64,000 nt of DNA from Deltaproteobacteria bacterium (GCA_021737785.1 JAIPDI010000002.1:62001-126000); one strand, 5' to 3'. Numbered from the stretch's first letter, positions 9,401 to 18,507 are shown. A program made the numbers and translations. Notes: generated by a model from the sequence alone, not told the origin.

Positions 9401-10530
9401 GCCCTGAGGGGCTCGTAGGCGCACAACGGTTCCTCTGCCAGAAAATCGCCTGTAGCCTCATAGGCCCGGGCCCGGCACCCGCCGCAGAATTTCATGTATT
9501 CGCATCGGCCGCATTTTCCCTTGTAAGCGGAAAACTCTCTCAGTTGCTTGAAAATCTTCGAATCCCGCCATACAGAGGGGAAGGGACTCTGTTTCAGATC
9601 CCCGCAGTCAAGCTCCAGATAGCCGCACGGCTGGACAATCCCTGTATTTGAAATAAATACGAACGATGTGCCGCCGAGGCAGCCCCGGGTCACGGCATCC
9701 AGGCCATAGGTCTCAACATCGACTTTTTGGCCCTTCCGGTGGGCTTCCTGACGCAGTATCCGGTAGTAATGGGGGGCGCACGTGGCCTTTAAATGAAGGG
9801 GGACCTGGTCCCGCATTTCATAAAACCAGTGAAGCACCCGTTCATATTCAAGGGCGTCTATCTCCTGGTTGAGCATATCTTTGGCCCGGCCCGTGGGGAC
9901 CAGCAGGAAGATGTGATGGGCTGCAGCACCGAGACCAACGGAAAGCTCCAGAATCTTCTCCAGATCCCCGACATTGTGGCGGGTCACCGTGGTGTTGATT
10001 TGAAACTCCATGCCGCCGCTCTTAAGACACTCGATACCCTCCAGGGCCGATTGATAGGCCCCCGGGACCTTTCGGAAACCATCATGCTGCGCCGCGTCGG
10101 CCCCGTCGATGGAGATGCTGACCCGTTTGATGCCTGAATCCTTCATCCGCGTCACGAGCCCCGGATCCAACAACGTTCCGTTGGTGGCCAGGACCATACG
10201 AAGACCCAGATCGGTTCCTTTCTGCGCAAGATCAAAGACATCCTCCCGCATCAGAGGCTCGCCCCCGGTCAGGATCACAATCGGCGTCCCCACCTCACGG
10301 ATCTCCTCCAGGAGTTCGAGGCATTTGGCGGTGCTCAGCTCCCCGGGATATGGTCCCCGCTCGGCCCCGGCCCTGCAGTGAACGCAGTTGAGGTTGCACT
10401 TCCGGGTAATCTCCCACGCCACAAGACGGAGCTGGTTTCTGGATACTGGATGCTGGATACTGGATGCTGGATCCTGGATGCTGGATCCTGGATCCTTGAT
10501 GCTGGATGCTGGGTGTTGAATGCTGATCAT
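9397..10530 (-). CDS. ahbD: AdoMet-dependent heme synthase AhbD (radical SAM)
   Basis: Last step of the siroheme-dependent heme route: oxidative decarboxylation of the two propionates of iron-coproporphyrin III to vinyls. The radical SAM cluster motif is C45-x3-C49-x2-C52 ([11 protein letters not shown]), followed by TGGEPLM. A second cysteine-rich cluster site sits at the C-terminus ([13 protein letters not shown]). The internal [14 protein letters not shown] stretch is typical of AhbD. The first about 32 residues are a heptad peptide (SSIQDPA-like) translated from a 7-nt repeat array; the conserved protein starts at [12 protein letters not shown]. Its ATG overlaps the stop of the four-helix-bundle gene as ATGA. 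A GTG within LRLVAWE is an alternative start. Confidence 0.9.
   Translation of the reverse strand: MISIQHPASSIKDPGSSIQDPASSIQHPVSRNQLRLVAWEITRKCNLNCVHCRAGAERGPYPGELSTAKCLELLEEIREVGTPIVILTGGEPLMREDVFDLAQKGTDLGLRMVLATNGTLLDPGLVTRMKDSGIKRVSISIDGADAAQHDGFRKVPGAYQSALEGIECLKSGGMEFQINTTVTRHNVGDLEKILELSVGLGAAAHHIFLLVPTGRAKDMLNQEIDALEYERVLHWFYEMRDQVPLHLKATCAPHYYRILRQEAHRKGQKVDVETYGLDAVTRGCLGGTSFVFISNTGIVQPCGYLELDCGDLKQSPFPSVWRDSKIFKQLREFSAYKGKCGRCEYMKFCGGCRARAYEATGDFLAEEPLCAYEPLRA
10432..10526 (+). repeat. Heptamer array, TGGATAC family (copy B), inside ahbD 5' end
   Basis: About twelve tandem 7-nt units of the type TGGATAC, TGGATGC and TGGATCC. It lies within the first 33 codons of ahbD on the opposite strand and is inverted relative to array 10909-10937, with which it brackets the four-helix-bundle gene. 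Confidence 0.9.
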
Positions 10531-10904
10531 TTTTCGCTCATGTGGGCCTTGCTGACCGATTGGATGAATTTGTTCAGTTTCTTGCCTAAAATTTCTAACC
10601 GCCTTCCTAAATCGTGATAAAAATGTTCATCTTTCAAAGACCCTGTTTCATAAAGCGTGTCCAAATGATCAATAGTCTCATCATTTGAGGCAATCGCATA
10701 AGTCAGGAAACGCATAAATTCCTGCTTATGCATCCTTCTCCCATACCCCTCCACAATTGTGGACCTCACCGACTTGATGGATCGACGAATCTGACTCCCC
10801 TCTTCAAACATTTCAAACTTCGGCAAGTTATTCAGCGTCATTAAATGGATATCAACAACCAAGCCCCTCGAAAATTGCCATATCTCCAGCTTCTTGTAAC
10901 TCAT
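10527..10904 (-). CDS. Four-helix-bundle protein (23S rRNA intervening-sequence protein family)
   Basis: A 125-residue, wholly helical protein of the S23/IVP family (four helix bundle). Family marks are the start [16 protein letters not shown], the [21 protein letters not shown] stretch and an amphipathic C-terminal pair of helices. Members are encoded inside 23S rRNA intervening sequences in some bacteria, and the related Avd protein belongs to diversity-generating retroelements; no reverse transcriptase is seen here. It sits between hemB and ahbD, is visibly AT-richer than both, and is flanked by inverted heptamer arrays, so it looks like an inserted cassette. Its stop overlaps the ahbD start (ATGA), which would couple their translation. 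Molecular function is unknown. Confidence 0.88.
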   Translation of the reverse strand: MSYKKLEIWQFSRGLVVDIHLMTLNNLPKFEMFEEGSQIRRSIKSVRSTIVEGYGRRMHKQEFMRFLTYAIASNDETIDHLDTLYETGSLKDEHFYHDLGRRLEILGKKLNKFIQSVSKAHMSEK

Positions 10905-10908
10905 GGTT

Positions 10909-10937
10909 GCATCCAGTATCGAGTATCCAGCATCCAG
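10909..10937 (-). repeat. Heptamer array (copy C), abutting the hemB stop codon
   Basis: Four 7-nt units (minus strand CTGGATG, CTGGATA, CTCGATA, CTGGATG). It begins at the base after the hemB TAA and ends 4 bp before the four-helix-bundle ATG. It is complementary to array 10432-10526, so the two could pair in the operon mRNA. Confidence 0.88.
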
Positions 10938-11897
10938 TTACAATTTCTGCGCCGCTTCCCTGGCAAAATAGGTCAGGATCAGGTCGGCCCCTCCCCTCTT
11001 GATGCACGTAAGCATTTCCATCATGACGCGCTCCCCGTCGATCCACCCCCTGCTCGCCGCGGCTTTGACCATGGCGTATTCGCCGCTGACATTATAGGCG
11101 GCCAACGGGAGAAGGGATATCTCCCGGACCCTTGATATGATGTCCAGATAGGGGAGCGCGGGTTTCACCATGATCATATCCGCGCCCTCATCCATGTCCA
11201 GCTGGGCCTCCTTCAAGGCCTCCAGGGCATTGGCAGGGTCCATCTGATAGCCGGTCCGGTCGCCGAACTGGGGCGCTGAATCGGCGGCATCCCTGAACGG
11301 CCCGTAAAAGGCGGATGCGTATTTCACTGCATAGGAAAGGATGCCGGTCTGTTCAAGCCCTTCCCTGTCCAGGGTCTTGCGGATGGCGGCCACGCGGCCG
11401 TCCATCATGTCGGAGGGCGCCACAAAATCCGCCCCGGCCCTTGCATGGGATACGGCCTGACGGGCCAACAGTTCCAGAGTTGCGTCATTGTCCACCACGC
11501 CGTCTGAAATAACCCCGCAGTGCCCATGGTCCGTGTATTCGCACAGGCAGACATCTGTCATTACCACCAGTTCGGGGACCCTTGCCTTAATGGCCGATAT
11601 TGCCTGTTGGACAACCCCGTCTTCGGCCCAGGACCGGCTGCCGATGGGATCCTTGCTGTCGGGAAGGCCGAAAAGGATAATGGACGGGATCCCCAGGGAC
11701 CATAACTCCTGGGCCTCTTTGACAATGGTATCCGGAGAAAAGTGCACCTGTCCGGGCATGGAGGGAATGGGGTCCCTGACGCCCTTCCCGGGCTTTACAA
11801 ACAGCGGTGCAATAAAATCCTTTACTGAAAGGGTGGTCTCGCGGACCATATCCCTGATGGCCTGAGTCCTTCGAAGCCTTCTGGGTCTTATGTTCAT
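10938..11897 (-). CDS. hemB: Porphobilinogen synthase (delta-aminolevulinate dehydratase)
   Basis: Condenses two 5-aminolevulinate molecules to porphobilinogen, the first common tetrapyrrole precursor. At 319 residues it is of normal length. It shows the metal-binding [14 protein letters not shown] loop, the Schiff-base lysine region VKPALPYLD and the upstream lysine in [14 protein letters not shown]. The ATG at 11897 is 10 nt from GGAG; an in-frame TTG one codon earlier is possible. Its stop codon is directly joined to a heptamer repeat array. It lies between ahbC and ahbD, the usual company of hemB in sulfate reducers that make heme from siroheme. Confidence 0.96.
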   Translation of the reverse strand: MNIRPRRLRRTQAIRDMVRETTLSVKDFIAPLFVKPGKGVRDPIPSMPGQVHFSPDTIVKEAQELWSLGIPSIILFGLPDSKDPIGSRSWAEDGVVQQAISAIKARVPELVVMTDVCLCEYTDHGHCGVISDGVVDNDATLELLARQAVSHARAGADFVAPSDMMDGRVAAIRKTLDREGLEQTGILSYAVKYASAFYGPFRDAADSAPQFGDRTGYQMDPANALEALKEAQLDMDEGADMIMVKPALPYLDIISRVREISLLPLAAYNVSGEYAMVKAAASRGWIDGERVMMEMLTCIKRGGADLILTYFAREAAQKL

Positions 11898-11981
11898 CAA
11901 TGTTTATCTCCTTCAAAAAATTCGGCCTTTCACGTTAAACGAACCGCCGAAGGCGTACTACAAAATTTCAGGCACTTTGGC

Positions 11982-13181
11982 TCACTTGGTCACCTTAGGC
12001 ACGTCCCTTATTTCTTCATCCGTCAGGTAACAGGCAGGATCCGGCGCCCAGACATCTCCTGTCACCGCCTCTGCCCTTACTCTGAAATTGCCCCCACACA
12101 CATCCAGCCAACAGCACGAGGCGCAACGCCCCGTGACATATCTCTTCTTCTCCTTCAACCCTGCCATTAAGGGGTTGGAAAGATCGGACCAGATCTCGCT
12201 GAAGGGCCGTTCGAGCACATTGCCGAAGCTGTAATGCCGCCAGAATTGATCCGCATGCACCGCGCCGTCCCAGCTGACGCAGCCGATCCCCCGGCCCGAG
12301 CTGTTCCCCTCATTCATCTCCAGAAGACGGAGCACCTCTCCCGCCCTCGGGTGTTTTTCCCGCACCATCCGCAAATACAAGTATGGACCATCCGCGTGAT
12401 TGTCCACGGTCAGAACCTCTGCAGCCATGCCCCGGTCGTGAAGATCTTTGGTCCTGTCAATGATGAGGTCCACCGCCTTTCTGGTCTCGCCGGGGTCCAG
12501 GTCGTCCTTGATGATTTGGGAGCCCCGTCCTGCGTATACCAGGTGATAGAAGCAGACCCTCGGTATTTTATTTGACTCGAGCAGATCAAAGATCCGGGGG
12601 ATCTCCATCACATTCATCCGGTTGATGGTAAAGCGCAATCCCACCTTCAGCCCCGCATCCTGGCTGTTCCGGATCCCCGCCATGGCATCCCTGAACGCGC
12701 CCTTTTTGCCCCGGAAACGGTCGTTCACCGCCTCCATCCCGTCCAGGCTCACGCCCACATAGGAAAGCCCGATGGATTTCAGTTCCCGGGCCTTGGCCCG
12801 GGTGATCAAAGTCCCGTTGGTTGAGATCACTGCCCGCATCCCCCTGTCCACCGCATGGCGGGCCAGTTCGATCAGATCGGGCCGCATCAGGGGTTCCCCA
12901 CCGGAGAAGAGGACCACCGGCGCCCCGAACCGGGCCAGATCGTCTATCAGACGGAGGCCCTCTTCATGGCTCAACTCCATCTCTGCCTTCCGATCATTCG
13001 CCTGGGCGTAACAATGGACGCATTTGAGATTGCAGGCCCGGGTGACGTTCCACACCACCACGGGCTTCTTGTCTTCTGAAAACTGAAGCAGATGGGAAGG
13101 CAGGTCCCCGGATCGTCTGCCGTAGCGGAGGGCGTCGGAGGGCTCCACCGTTCCGCAATAAAGTTTGGATATCCCGATCAT
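11982..13181 (-). CDS. ahbC: 12,18-didecarboxysiroheme deacetylase AhbC (radical SAM)
   Basis: Removes the acetate side chains from didecarboxysiroheme to give iron-coproporphyrin III. The protein has 399 residues. The radical SAM motif is C50-x3-C54-x2-C57 (TRACNLKCVHC), then FSGGEPLMRPD. The C-terminal auxiliary cysteine cluster reads GRCASCCWLDVCGGN. The start MIGISKLYCG has GGAG 7 nt upstream. It is the first gene of a minus-strand run ahbC, hemB, four-helix-bundle gene, ahbD and one decarboxylase subunit. Together they mark the alternative heme pathway of sulfate reducers and archaea rather than the protoporphyrin route. Confidence 0.92.
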   Translation of the reverse strand: MIGISKLYCGTVEPSDALRYGRRSGDLPSHLLQFSEDKKPVVVWNVTRACNLKCVHCYAQANDRKAEMELSHEEGLRLIDDLARFGAPVVLFSGGEPLMRPDLIELARHAVDRGMRAVISTNGTLITRAKARELKSIGLSYVGVSLDGMEAVNDRFRGKKGAFRDAMAGIRNSQDAGLKVGLRFTINRMNVMEIPRIFDLLESNKIPRVCFYHLVYAGRGSQIIKDDLDPGETRKAVDLIIDRTKDLHDRGMAAEVLTVDNHADGPYLYLRMVREKHPRAGEVLRLLEMNEGNSSGRGIGCVSWDGAVHADQFWRHYSFGNVLERPFSEIWSDLSNPLMAGLKEKKRYVTGRCASCCWLDVCGGNFRVRAEAVTGDVWAPDPACYLTDEEIRDVPKVTK

Positions 13182-13202
13182 CTATTTTCTCCCCTGTCTG
13201 GG

Positions 13203-13238
13203 TTCTGGATACTCGATACTGGATTCTGGATGCTGGAG
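13203..13238 (+). repeat. Heptamer array (copy D), upstream of ahbC
   Basis: Five units of the TGGATAC/TGGATTC/TGGATGC family just upstream of the ahbC start, in the same orientation as copy B. With copy A it brackets the whole heme gene group. Confidence 0.8.
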
Positions 13239-13305
13239 TTTATTGGGTTTGTTGCGTTAAAGGCGCTCTGCCCTATCCTTGCAATCCTCCCACACAGCCG
13301 ATAAC

Positions 13306-13460
13306 TAGTGCCTGAACGAAAATCACGCCTTGGCGTGATTCAGGCACAATTGCGAATTGAGGAATTGCGAATTCCGAATTGATGGAATAGAGTTGAAATT
13401 AATAAAACCAAGTTTTCGATTCCACCCTTTTTGCATTTCCGGGTTTTCGTTCAGACACTA
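13306..13460 (+). mobile_element. 155-bp MITE-like element, copy 1
   Basis: A non-coding element with terminal inverted repeats: left GTGCCTGAACGAAAA, right end the same on the other strand with one C/T change, each bounded by TA, as for IS630/mariner-type insertions. The left end also folds on itself through the palindrome AATCACGCC-TT-GGCGTGATT. A second copy of the same length lies inverted at 28736-28890. No ORF is inside. Confidence 0.85.
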
Positions 13461-13826
13461 CTGATAACGTCTTTTTCCCTTTCAGCTTTGAGCTTTCAGC
13501 TTCTTTCCTATGCCTTGCGCCTCACGCCTCACGCCTTGTCCCTTGCGCCTCACGCCGCTTAAACCATACCAGACTACCGGACAAGACTTCAAGTCTTTTG
13601 CCTCAATATGCATTTTTGGAAAATCAGAAGTTGCATTCTGTGAAAAAATTATTGTAAATTAACATCTCATATTGCCTCGACATTCCAAAGCCCTTTGCAA
13701 CACATTAAAAATGGAAATTAAAATTCCTCCTCTTGCCTGGAGGGGTATGGGGACGATTTTCTCAGGGAACTTCGGACGATGGTGTTCTATTATTTTTTTA
13801 ATGAGAGAAGGTAAGGAGGGAAGCGT
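13461..13826. other. Intergenic region with a CCTTGCG heptamer array
   Basis: No gene. Bases 13512-13557 hold six or seven 7-nt units of the form CCTTGCG/CCTCACG. The part from about 13600 to 13800 is AT-rich and is the probable promoter region of the TauE-type gene, but I could not assign boxes with confidence. AAGGAGG lies just before the gene start. Confidence 0.7.
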
Positions 13827-15044
13827 ATGAAACCGGCGGTAAAAAGGATGTTGCGTCTCATGGCGGCAGTGGCTGTCATCTCACTCTTTTTCACAGGACC
13901 GGCCCGCAGCCAGGATGCGGCTACCGGCCAGGCAACAGCGGCTGCTGAAGAAACGACCACCTCAGTGGGGAATGACTTGGGTCTCCAGGGAAAGCTGGGC
14001 AAGGCCATCTCACAGGCGACCGCGGGAAAGACGGAGGGACTGATCGATATGGATGCGGAACGAGGATACCTGGGCATCCCCGGCGCTCCCAAGGTCAACC
14101 TCCTGATCGGCTTTCTCTGGGCCATCTGGGTGGGCTGGGTCTTTTCCACGGTAGGCGCCTTCGGGGGCATTATGGCCGGCGTCGGACACATCACCATCTT
14201 CGGGCTGGGAGCTTACGCCAAGACCTTCAAGAACTCCGCGCCCGAACTCAACAAGTACATCACCGACAGCATCCGGGTATCCAATCAATGGCTGGTGGGT
14301 CTTTCGGCCCTGGTATCCAGTTATAACTACGGCAAGCAGAAACGGCTGGTGACCTCCCTCGGCGTTTTCCTGGGACTCGGAGCCCTCGTCGCCACCCTCC
14401 TCGTGGTCTTCACCACCGCCGGCAAGCTGAAATTCTCTCAGTATCAGGGGTATTTCGGTCTGATCGTCTTTATTATCGGCGGTTTCATGGTGTATGAAAT
14501 GACGCCGAAAGGCCAAAAATCCAAGAAAACCGCCCAGGCCGCGGCCAAGGCCTTTGAGGACACCGTCAAAAAGAAAGGGGATATCCAGGAGCAGGGGGTG
14601 AAAACCCTGAAATGGAGTCTTGCGCAGACGGAGATATCCTTTTTCGGCCAGACCTTCCGGTTCAGCCCCATCTGGGCCTTCATCGGCGGGTTTGTCATTT
14701 CCGCTGTGGCCTCCTTCATCGGGGTAGGCGGGGGCTTTCTATACGTCCCGTTTCTCACCAGCGTGGTCGGACTCCCCATGTTCGTAGTGGCCGGGACATC
14801 CGCCCTCTCAGTGCTCATCGGCATGATCTTCGCCATCTTCAACTTCATGGTCCTGGCCGGCGTCAAGGTCTATTGGCCGATGATCGGGGCTGAACTGGTG
14901 GGCATCTTCGTCGGCTCCATGATAGGGCCGAGGACAGGCAAATACATCCCCAACAAGGTCCTCAAACTGATCTTTATTGTATTGGCACTCTATGTGGGAC
15001 TCCGGTACACCCTCAGGGGATTCTTCGGCATCCAGTTGCTTTAG
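13827..15044 (+). CDS. TauE/SafE-family sulfite/organosulfonate-type exporter
   Basis: Inner-membrane permease of 405 residues. A short hydrophobic N-terminus (MAAVAVISLFFTGPARSQD) looks like a cleaved signal or first anchor, followed by a polar segment of about 60 residues. Then come two TauE/SafE halves, the second with FIGVGGGFLYVPFL and GTSALSVLIGM. A charged cytoplasmic loop (about residues 225-260) separates the halves. The family moves sulfite, sulfonates or other small anions; in a sulfate reducer, export of sulfite or a related ion is plausible but unproven. The start has a strong Shine-Dalgarno (AAGGAGG). A small membrane protein gene follows 79 bp later. Confidence 0.88.
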   Translation: MKPAVKRMLRLMAAVAVISLFFTGPARSQDAATGQATAAAEETTTSVGNDLGLQGKLGKAISQATAGKTEGLIDMDAERGYLGIPGAPKVNLLIGFLWAIWVGWVFSTVGAFGGIMAGVGHITIFGLGAYAKTFKNSAPELNKYITDSIRVSNQWLVGLSALVSSYNYGKQKRLVTSLGVFLGLGALVATLLVVFTTAGKLKFSQYQGYFGLIVFIIGGFMVYEMTPKGQKSKKTAQAAAKAFEDTVKKKGDIQEQGVKTLKWSLAQTEISFFGQTFRFSPIWAFIGGFVISAVASFIGVGGGFLYVPFLTSVVGLPMFVVAGTSALSVLIGMIFAIFNFMVLAGVKVYWPMIGAELVGIFVGSMIGPRTGKYIPNKVLKLIFIVLALYVGLRYTLRGFFGIQLL

Positions 15045-15123
15045 ATAATGTTCTATTGCGCGTCCGGGACAGAGGCATCTGACAGGTCCCGGATGCGCCC
15101 TCCATCGTCCGCCCGGTCCAGCC

Positions 15124-15675
15124 ATGCAGGAATTCATCGCCACCTTTGCCCTTTTCGCGGACAGCTGCCTGATTCTTCTGTACAGGACCGCACCAGACCC
15201 CCTACTGGCCTATCTGATCGGGACCTTTCTGCTGACATTTCTGTGTGTGATCATAGGAGAACTGAGCGTATCCCTCGCCATCCGGTATAATCGGCGGTAT
15301 CTGAATCAGATGACCGAGGAGATGACCAGGAAGGAAAAACTGTCCATCGCAGCCTACGAGACCGGCGACAGGGAGAGCTACAAGGCCTTGAACAAGGAGG
15401 CCACCGACGTTTGGGGCAGGAAGTTCTTTACAATGGTCGCATATTCCGCGGGGATCCTCTGGCCCATCCCCTTTGCCCTGGCCTGGATGCAGAACCGCTT
15501 TCACGGCATCGACTTTCCCCTGGCATGGCCCCTGTCCATCGTGTTCGGGGATACCGTGGGGTACACCTTTACCTTTATCCCTCTCTATATCCTCTGCCGC
15601 ATCCTGTTCAAGTACATGCGGCCCTGGCTTCCCTATTTTCGAGGGGTCCAGAAACTCCTGGACGCCAGTAAGTAG
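15124..15675 (+). CDS. Small membrane protein, possibly EMC3/TMCO1-like (DUF106 topology)
   Basis: The 183-residue protein has a hydrophobic segment at about residues 23-48, a charged helical stretch (NQMTEEMTRKEKLSIAAYETGDRE, about 55-95) and two or three further membrane segments (about 103-122 and 138-160). This order, a membrane helix, a cytoplasmic coiled coil, then a pair of helices, resembles the Oxa1-superfamily DUF106/EMC3 proteins, but I see no decisive motif. It follows the TauE-type exporter in the same direction and may act with it. No strong ribosome site precedes the ATG. Function is unknown. Confidence 0.65.
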   Translation: MQEFIATFALFADSCLILLYRTAPDPLLAYLIGTFLLTFLCVIIGELSVSLAIRYNRRYLNQMTEEMTRKEKLSIAAYETGDRESYKALNKEATDVWGRKFFTMVAYSAGILWPIPFALAWMQNRFHGIDFPLAWPLSIVFGDTVGYTFTFIPLYILCRILFKYMRPWLPYFRGVQKLLDASK

Positions 15676-15733
15676 CGCAAGTCTTAAAGCGCCGAGATCC
15701 ATCCCCCCTGCCCTATGGTCTATGCTCCCTGCT

Positions 15734-16999
15734 CTACCACCCCTTGGTCCACATTTCGTCATCTTCGTAGACCTTCTCATCTTCCATATGGGCCTCTTCC
15801 GCGTCCTCTTCGCTCACGCGCGGGGGATTGGGGTCGTTGAGCAGCTCCTTATAATATTCATGCTGGATGAGGAGGCTCATGATCTCATTGGTGCCGGTCC
15901 AGATCTGCGACAGTCTCGCGTCCCGCACCATCTTCTCGATGGGGAATACATTGGTGTACCCGATCCCCCCCGTCATGCGCATGGCCTGGTTAGAGACCTC
16001 CCAGCACATATCCGTGGCGAATTTCTTGGCCTCGCTCACCAGCCGCCGGGCCGACGGAAGCCCCTGATCCGCTGCCTTCCCGGCCGCATGGGTGATGGCC
16101 CGGGCCGCATCCAGCAGGGTGATGCTGTCCGCCACCTTGAAGCTGACGGCCTGATAATCTCGGATTTTCCGGCCAAAGGCATACCTGCGGTTGGTGTAGC
16201 GGGTGGCCACCTCGAGGGCCGCCCGTGCCAGCCCCAGGGCCCCCCCTGCAGAGGTCAGGCGCTCCGGAACCATCATGGAGTTGAAGATCAATGCACCCTG
16301 ATTCAGCTCCCCGATCAGGTTGGAAACAGGGACTCCCACATCTTTGAAAAGGAGCCGGCCGGTCCCTCCCCCCCGGGTTCCCATGAGGTTGTACAGGTGT
16401 TTGGCCTCCACCCCTTCCCGGTCCGCCTCGATCAGGATAAGGCTGATGCGCTGGTGGGGCTTCCCCTCCGGATCGGTCCGGCAGTAGACCACAAAGAAGT
16501 CCGCGCCGCTTGCGGCCACCACAAACCGCTTCTGGCCTCTGATAATAAAGTGATCCCCCTCGCGTTTGGCCGAGGTGGTGGCCCCGAAAAAATCAGACCC
16601 CCCCCTGGGTTCGGTCAGGGCCTCTGCCGACACAAGCTCTCCCTTCAGCATCGGTCTTAAAAACCGCTCTTTCAGCTCTTCCGAGCCGAATCCGTGAAGG
16701 GCCTCTCCCACAATGGAGGGCATGGAAAAGGCGCACCCCAGGGCCATGCCCAGGACCCCGATCTCTTCCAGGGCGGCGATTTCGGCCGTCCAACTGAGTC
16801 CCCGGCCTCCGTACCCCTCGGAAAATCGCAACCCCAACAGATTGCGCTTCCCAAGGGCCTCTACAAATTCCCTCGGGTAGGTGATTTCATCACGGTCCAT
16901 CTTCTTGAGCAGGTCCGGGGGCACCTCCTGCCTTACAAATGCCCGGACCTCCTCTTTGATCCCTCTTTCCACATCGGTCAAAAGAATATCCTGCAACAT
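15734..16999 (-). CDS. Acyl-CoA dehydrogenase
   Basis: FAD-dependent alpha,beta-dehydrogenation of an acyl-CoA, with electrons passed to ETF; 421 residues. It has the N-terminal helical domain, the middle beta domain with ALTEPRGGSDF, and the C-terminal domain with RYAFGRKIRDYQAV and GGIGYTNVFPIEKMVRDA. The position used as catalytic Glu in medium-chain enzymes is Thr here (IWTGTNEIM). A Glu in VPERLTSAGG sits where isovaleryl-CoA-type enzymes have their base, so it is likely an active enzyme of that mechanistic class. The C-terminus has an unusual acidic tail (EEDAEEAHMEDEKVYEDDE). It is transcribed alone, convergent with the membrane protein gene. GGGAG precedes the start. Confidence 0.92.
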   Translation of the reverse strand: MLQDILLTDVERGIKEEVRAFVRQEVPPDLLKKMDRDEITYPREFVEALGKRNLLGLRFSEGYGGRGLSWTAEIAALEEIGVLGMALGCAFSMPSIVGEALHGFGSEELKERFLRPMLKGELVSAEALTEPRGGSDFFGATTSAKREGDHFIIRGQKRFVVAASGADFFVVYCRTDPEGKPHQRISLILIEADREGVEAKHLYNLMGTRGGGTGRLLFKDVGVPVSNLIGELNQGALIFNSMMVPERLTSAGGALGLARAALEVATRYTNRRYAFGRKIRDYQAVSFKVADSITLLDAARAITHAAGKAADQGLPSARRLVSEAKKFATDMCWEVSNQAMRMTGGIGYTNVFPIEKMVRDARLSQIWTGTNEIMSLLIQHEYYKELLNDPNPPRVSEEDAEEAHMEDEKVYEDDEMWTKGW

Positions 17000-17085
17000 T
17001 GTCTCTTCTCCCTTTCATGGAGTGATTAGGGTTTCAGCCACCTTCCTTGTGCCCTTTTAGCATAGATACTCCAAAAACACAAAGC

Positions 17086-17310
17086 TCAGGCCGGGCATGG
17101 CCCCAACGGCAGTTTTTTGATCGGGTCCTTAACCTTTTCAGCGGATGAAGAGGGATCTTCCACGATGCCTGTACGGTCCCGGGTATCCCCCTTGCCCGTC
17201 AAGGTGGCCACGCCCTTGGGCGTCAGGCGAAAATCCAATGTCTCCTGAACCAGATCGGCCTCCCCTGTGGCTGTCAACCGCATGAAGAGGGTTACCATGC
17301 CGGCGCTCGA
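17086..17310 (-). pseudogene. AsmA-family C-terminal remnant
   Basis: The minus-strand peptide MRLTATGEADLVQETLDFRLTPKGVATLTGKGDTRDRTG matches the well-known C-terminal repeat of AsmA outer-membrane-assembly proteins (pattern G-x-DL-x-x-ETLD-x-R-x-x-PK-x-VATL-x-G). Only about 45 residues match. The expected upstream body is absent and the tail diverges after the match, so this is a decayed 3' end rather than a gene. It marks the left border of a debris-rich island. Confidence 0.6.
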
Positions 17311-17637
17311 CGTTTGGCCGTTATGGCGCCTTGTATCCGGTAAGCATAAAGAATCGTTTAGGAATAAATATGGGGTGAATTATTTATTTATGGGTGCGGA
17401 CAGTAGGAAGGTATCTGCGAAATCGGCGCCGGGCGAATTTACACTTCTCCATCAGCGTCAGACGGTCTTATGGGGTTATACCCCTTGCAAAGGTCATCTC
17501 GTCGACAAAATTTTTCCTGACGAACTTTAAGCAGACGGTGAGGTTGCCCTGAACATCTTTCTCAGCATTTAATTGTTACGGGTGGGGGTTTTGAGATCCG
17601 GATAAAGGACCGTCCGCTTCGAGCGCTGTTCACATGA
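17311..17637. other. Intergenic stretch, nothing recognised
   Basis: An open plus-strand frame (17267-17530) has no domain or convincing ribosome site and overlaps the AsmA relic. No repeat or promoter could be assigned. Confidence 0.4.
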
Positions 17638-18507
17638 TCAATGAATCACGGCCGCCTGATACAGAGGCAACAGGCGTGTGAACAGCCGGGCGATGTTTTC
17701 GACAATATCCAGACCGCACGCCACGGCCTCGTTTTTATCTATAATACCGGAAAGTTGAAGATCGAAAGGCCTGGTTTCCGGCGTGTCATTGATATACCCT
17801 GTCAGGGCTTCGCATGATTGACATCCCGCTTTGTCGGCACACCAGCCGTCATCTGAAGCCAGCAGGGTGCCTGAGGAGGGGCTTACAAGGTTGCTGACGG
17901 TCAGTTTTTCCTTTAGGGCGATTTCATGGAGCATACGCTCATTCTCCTGATGGATCAACCAGTCGCTGAATGCCTTCCAGTCGGCGGCCACATCGCCCTT
18001 GTTATCCGGGCGAGCCACTCGGAACCCGTAATAGAGGGCCCGGTAGTCCACTTTGATGAAAAATCTGGCCTGATATTCATTTTCCGTCAGACCATGGTGT
18101 TCAATGTCCTGTACATGCATTTCAGGTTTGTTGCCGAATGCCCAGGAATTGAATTTGAATCGGGCGGTGTCGATTTTTTGAGCGACAGCTGCACCCAGCT
18201 GGCTGCGGGAGCGCCAGATCGTTCCGGACGCGCTCTTTTTGAAGTCAGTCGGCGCAAAACCCGAAAACACTGGTTTTTCCCCGGCCGTCGCGGATTTGGA
18301 AGGATTATCTGCGAACTCCCGTTCCTGTTTTTCCCTCTGTCTGCGCTCTGCAATGCGTAGCTGCAGATCGATCTCCGTACGGATTTCTTCGCCGTTTTCC
18401 CAGCGGATAATCATCTCGTCTCCCTGGATGGCAATGACTCTGAACACACCTTTCTCATTTTCGTATTGTTCATCAACGCTGAATTCAAATTCTGCCGGCT
18501 GGTTCAT
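17638..18507 (-). CDS. Hypothetical protein with N-terminal small beta module
   Basis: Soluble protein of 289 residues with no family that I recognise. The first about 45 residues (EKGVFRVIAIQGDEMIIRWENGEEI) look like a small SH3-like beta module of the kind found in DNA- or nucleotide-associated proteins. A charged linker follows, then a long body with a cysteine group (WCADKAGCQSCEA). The start MNQPAEFEF has GGGAGG 5 nt upstream and is preferred over an ATG eight codons earlier. A 53-residue gene and an excisionase-like gene lie upstream on the same strand, which suggests a small mobile-element-derived operon. Confidence 0.75.
   Translation of the reverse strand: MNQPAEFEFSVDEQYENEKGVFRVIAIQGDEMIIRWENGEEIRTEIDLQLRIAERRQREKQEREFADNPSKSATAGEKPVFSGFAPTDFKKSASGTIWRSRSQLGAAVAQKIDTARFKFNSWAFGNKPEMHVQDIEHHGLTENEYQARFFIKVDYRALYYGFRVARPDNKGDVAADWKAFSDWLIHQENERMLHEIALKEKLTVSNLVSPSSGTLLASDDGWCADKAGCQSCEALTGYINDTPETRPFDLQLSGIIDKNEAVACGLDIVENIARLFTRLLPLYQAAVIH

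Noticed and set aside
10527-10904. Accessory (Avd-like) protein of a diversity-generating retroelement
   Set aside because: No reverse transcriptase, template repeat or variable repeat was seen nearby; the arrays are simple heptamers, not a TR/VR pair.
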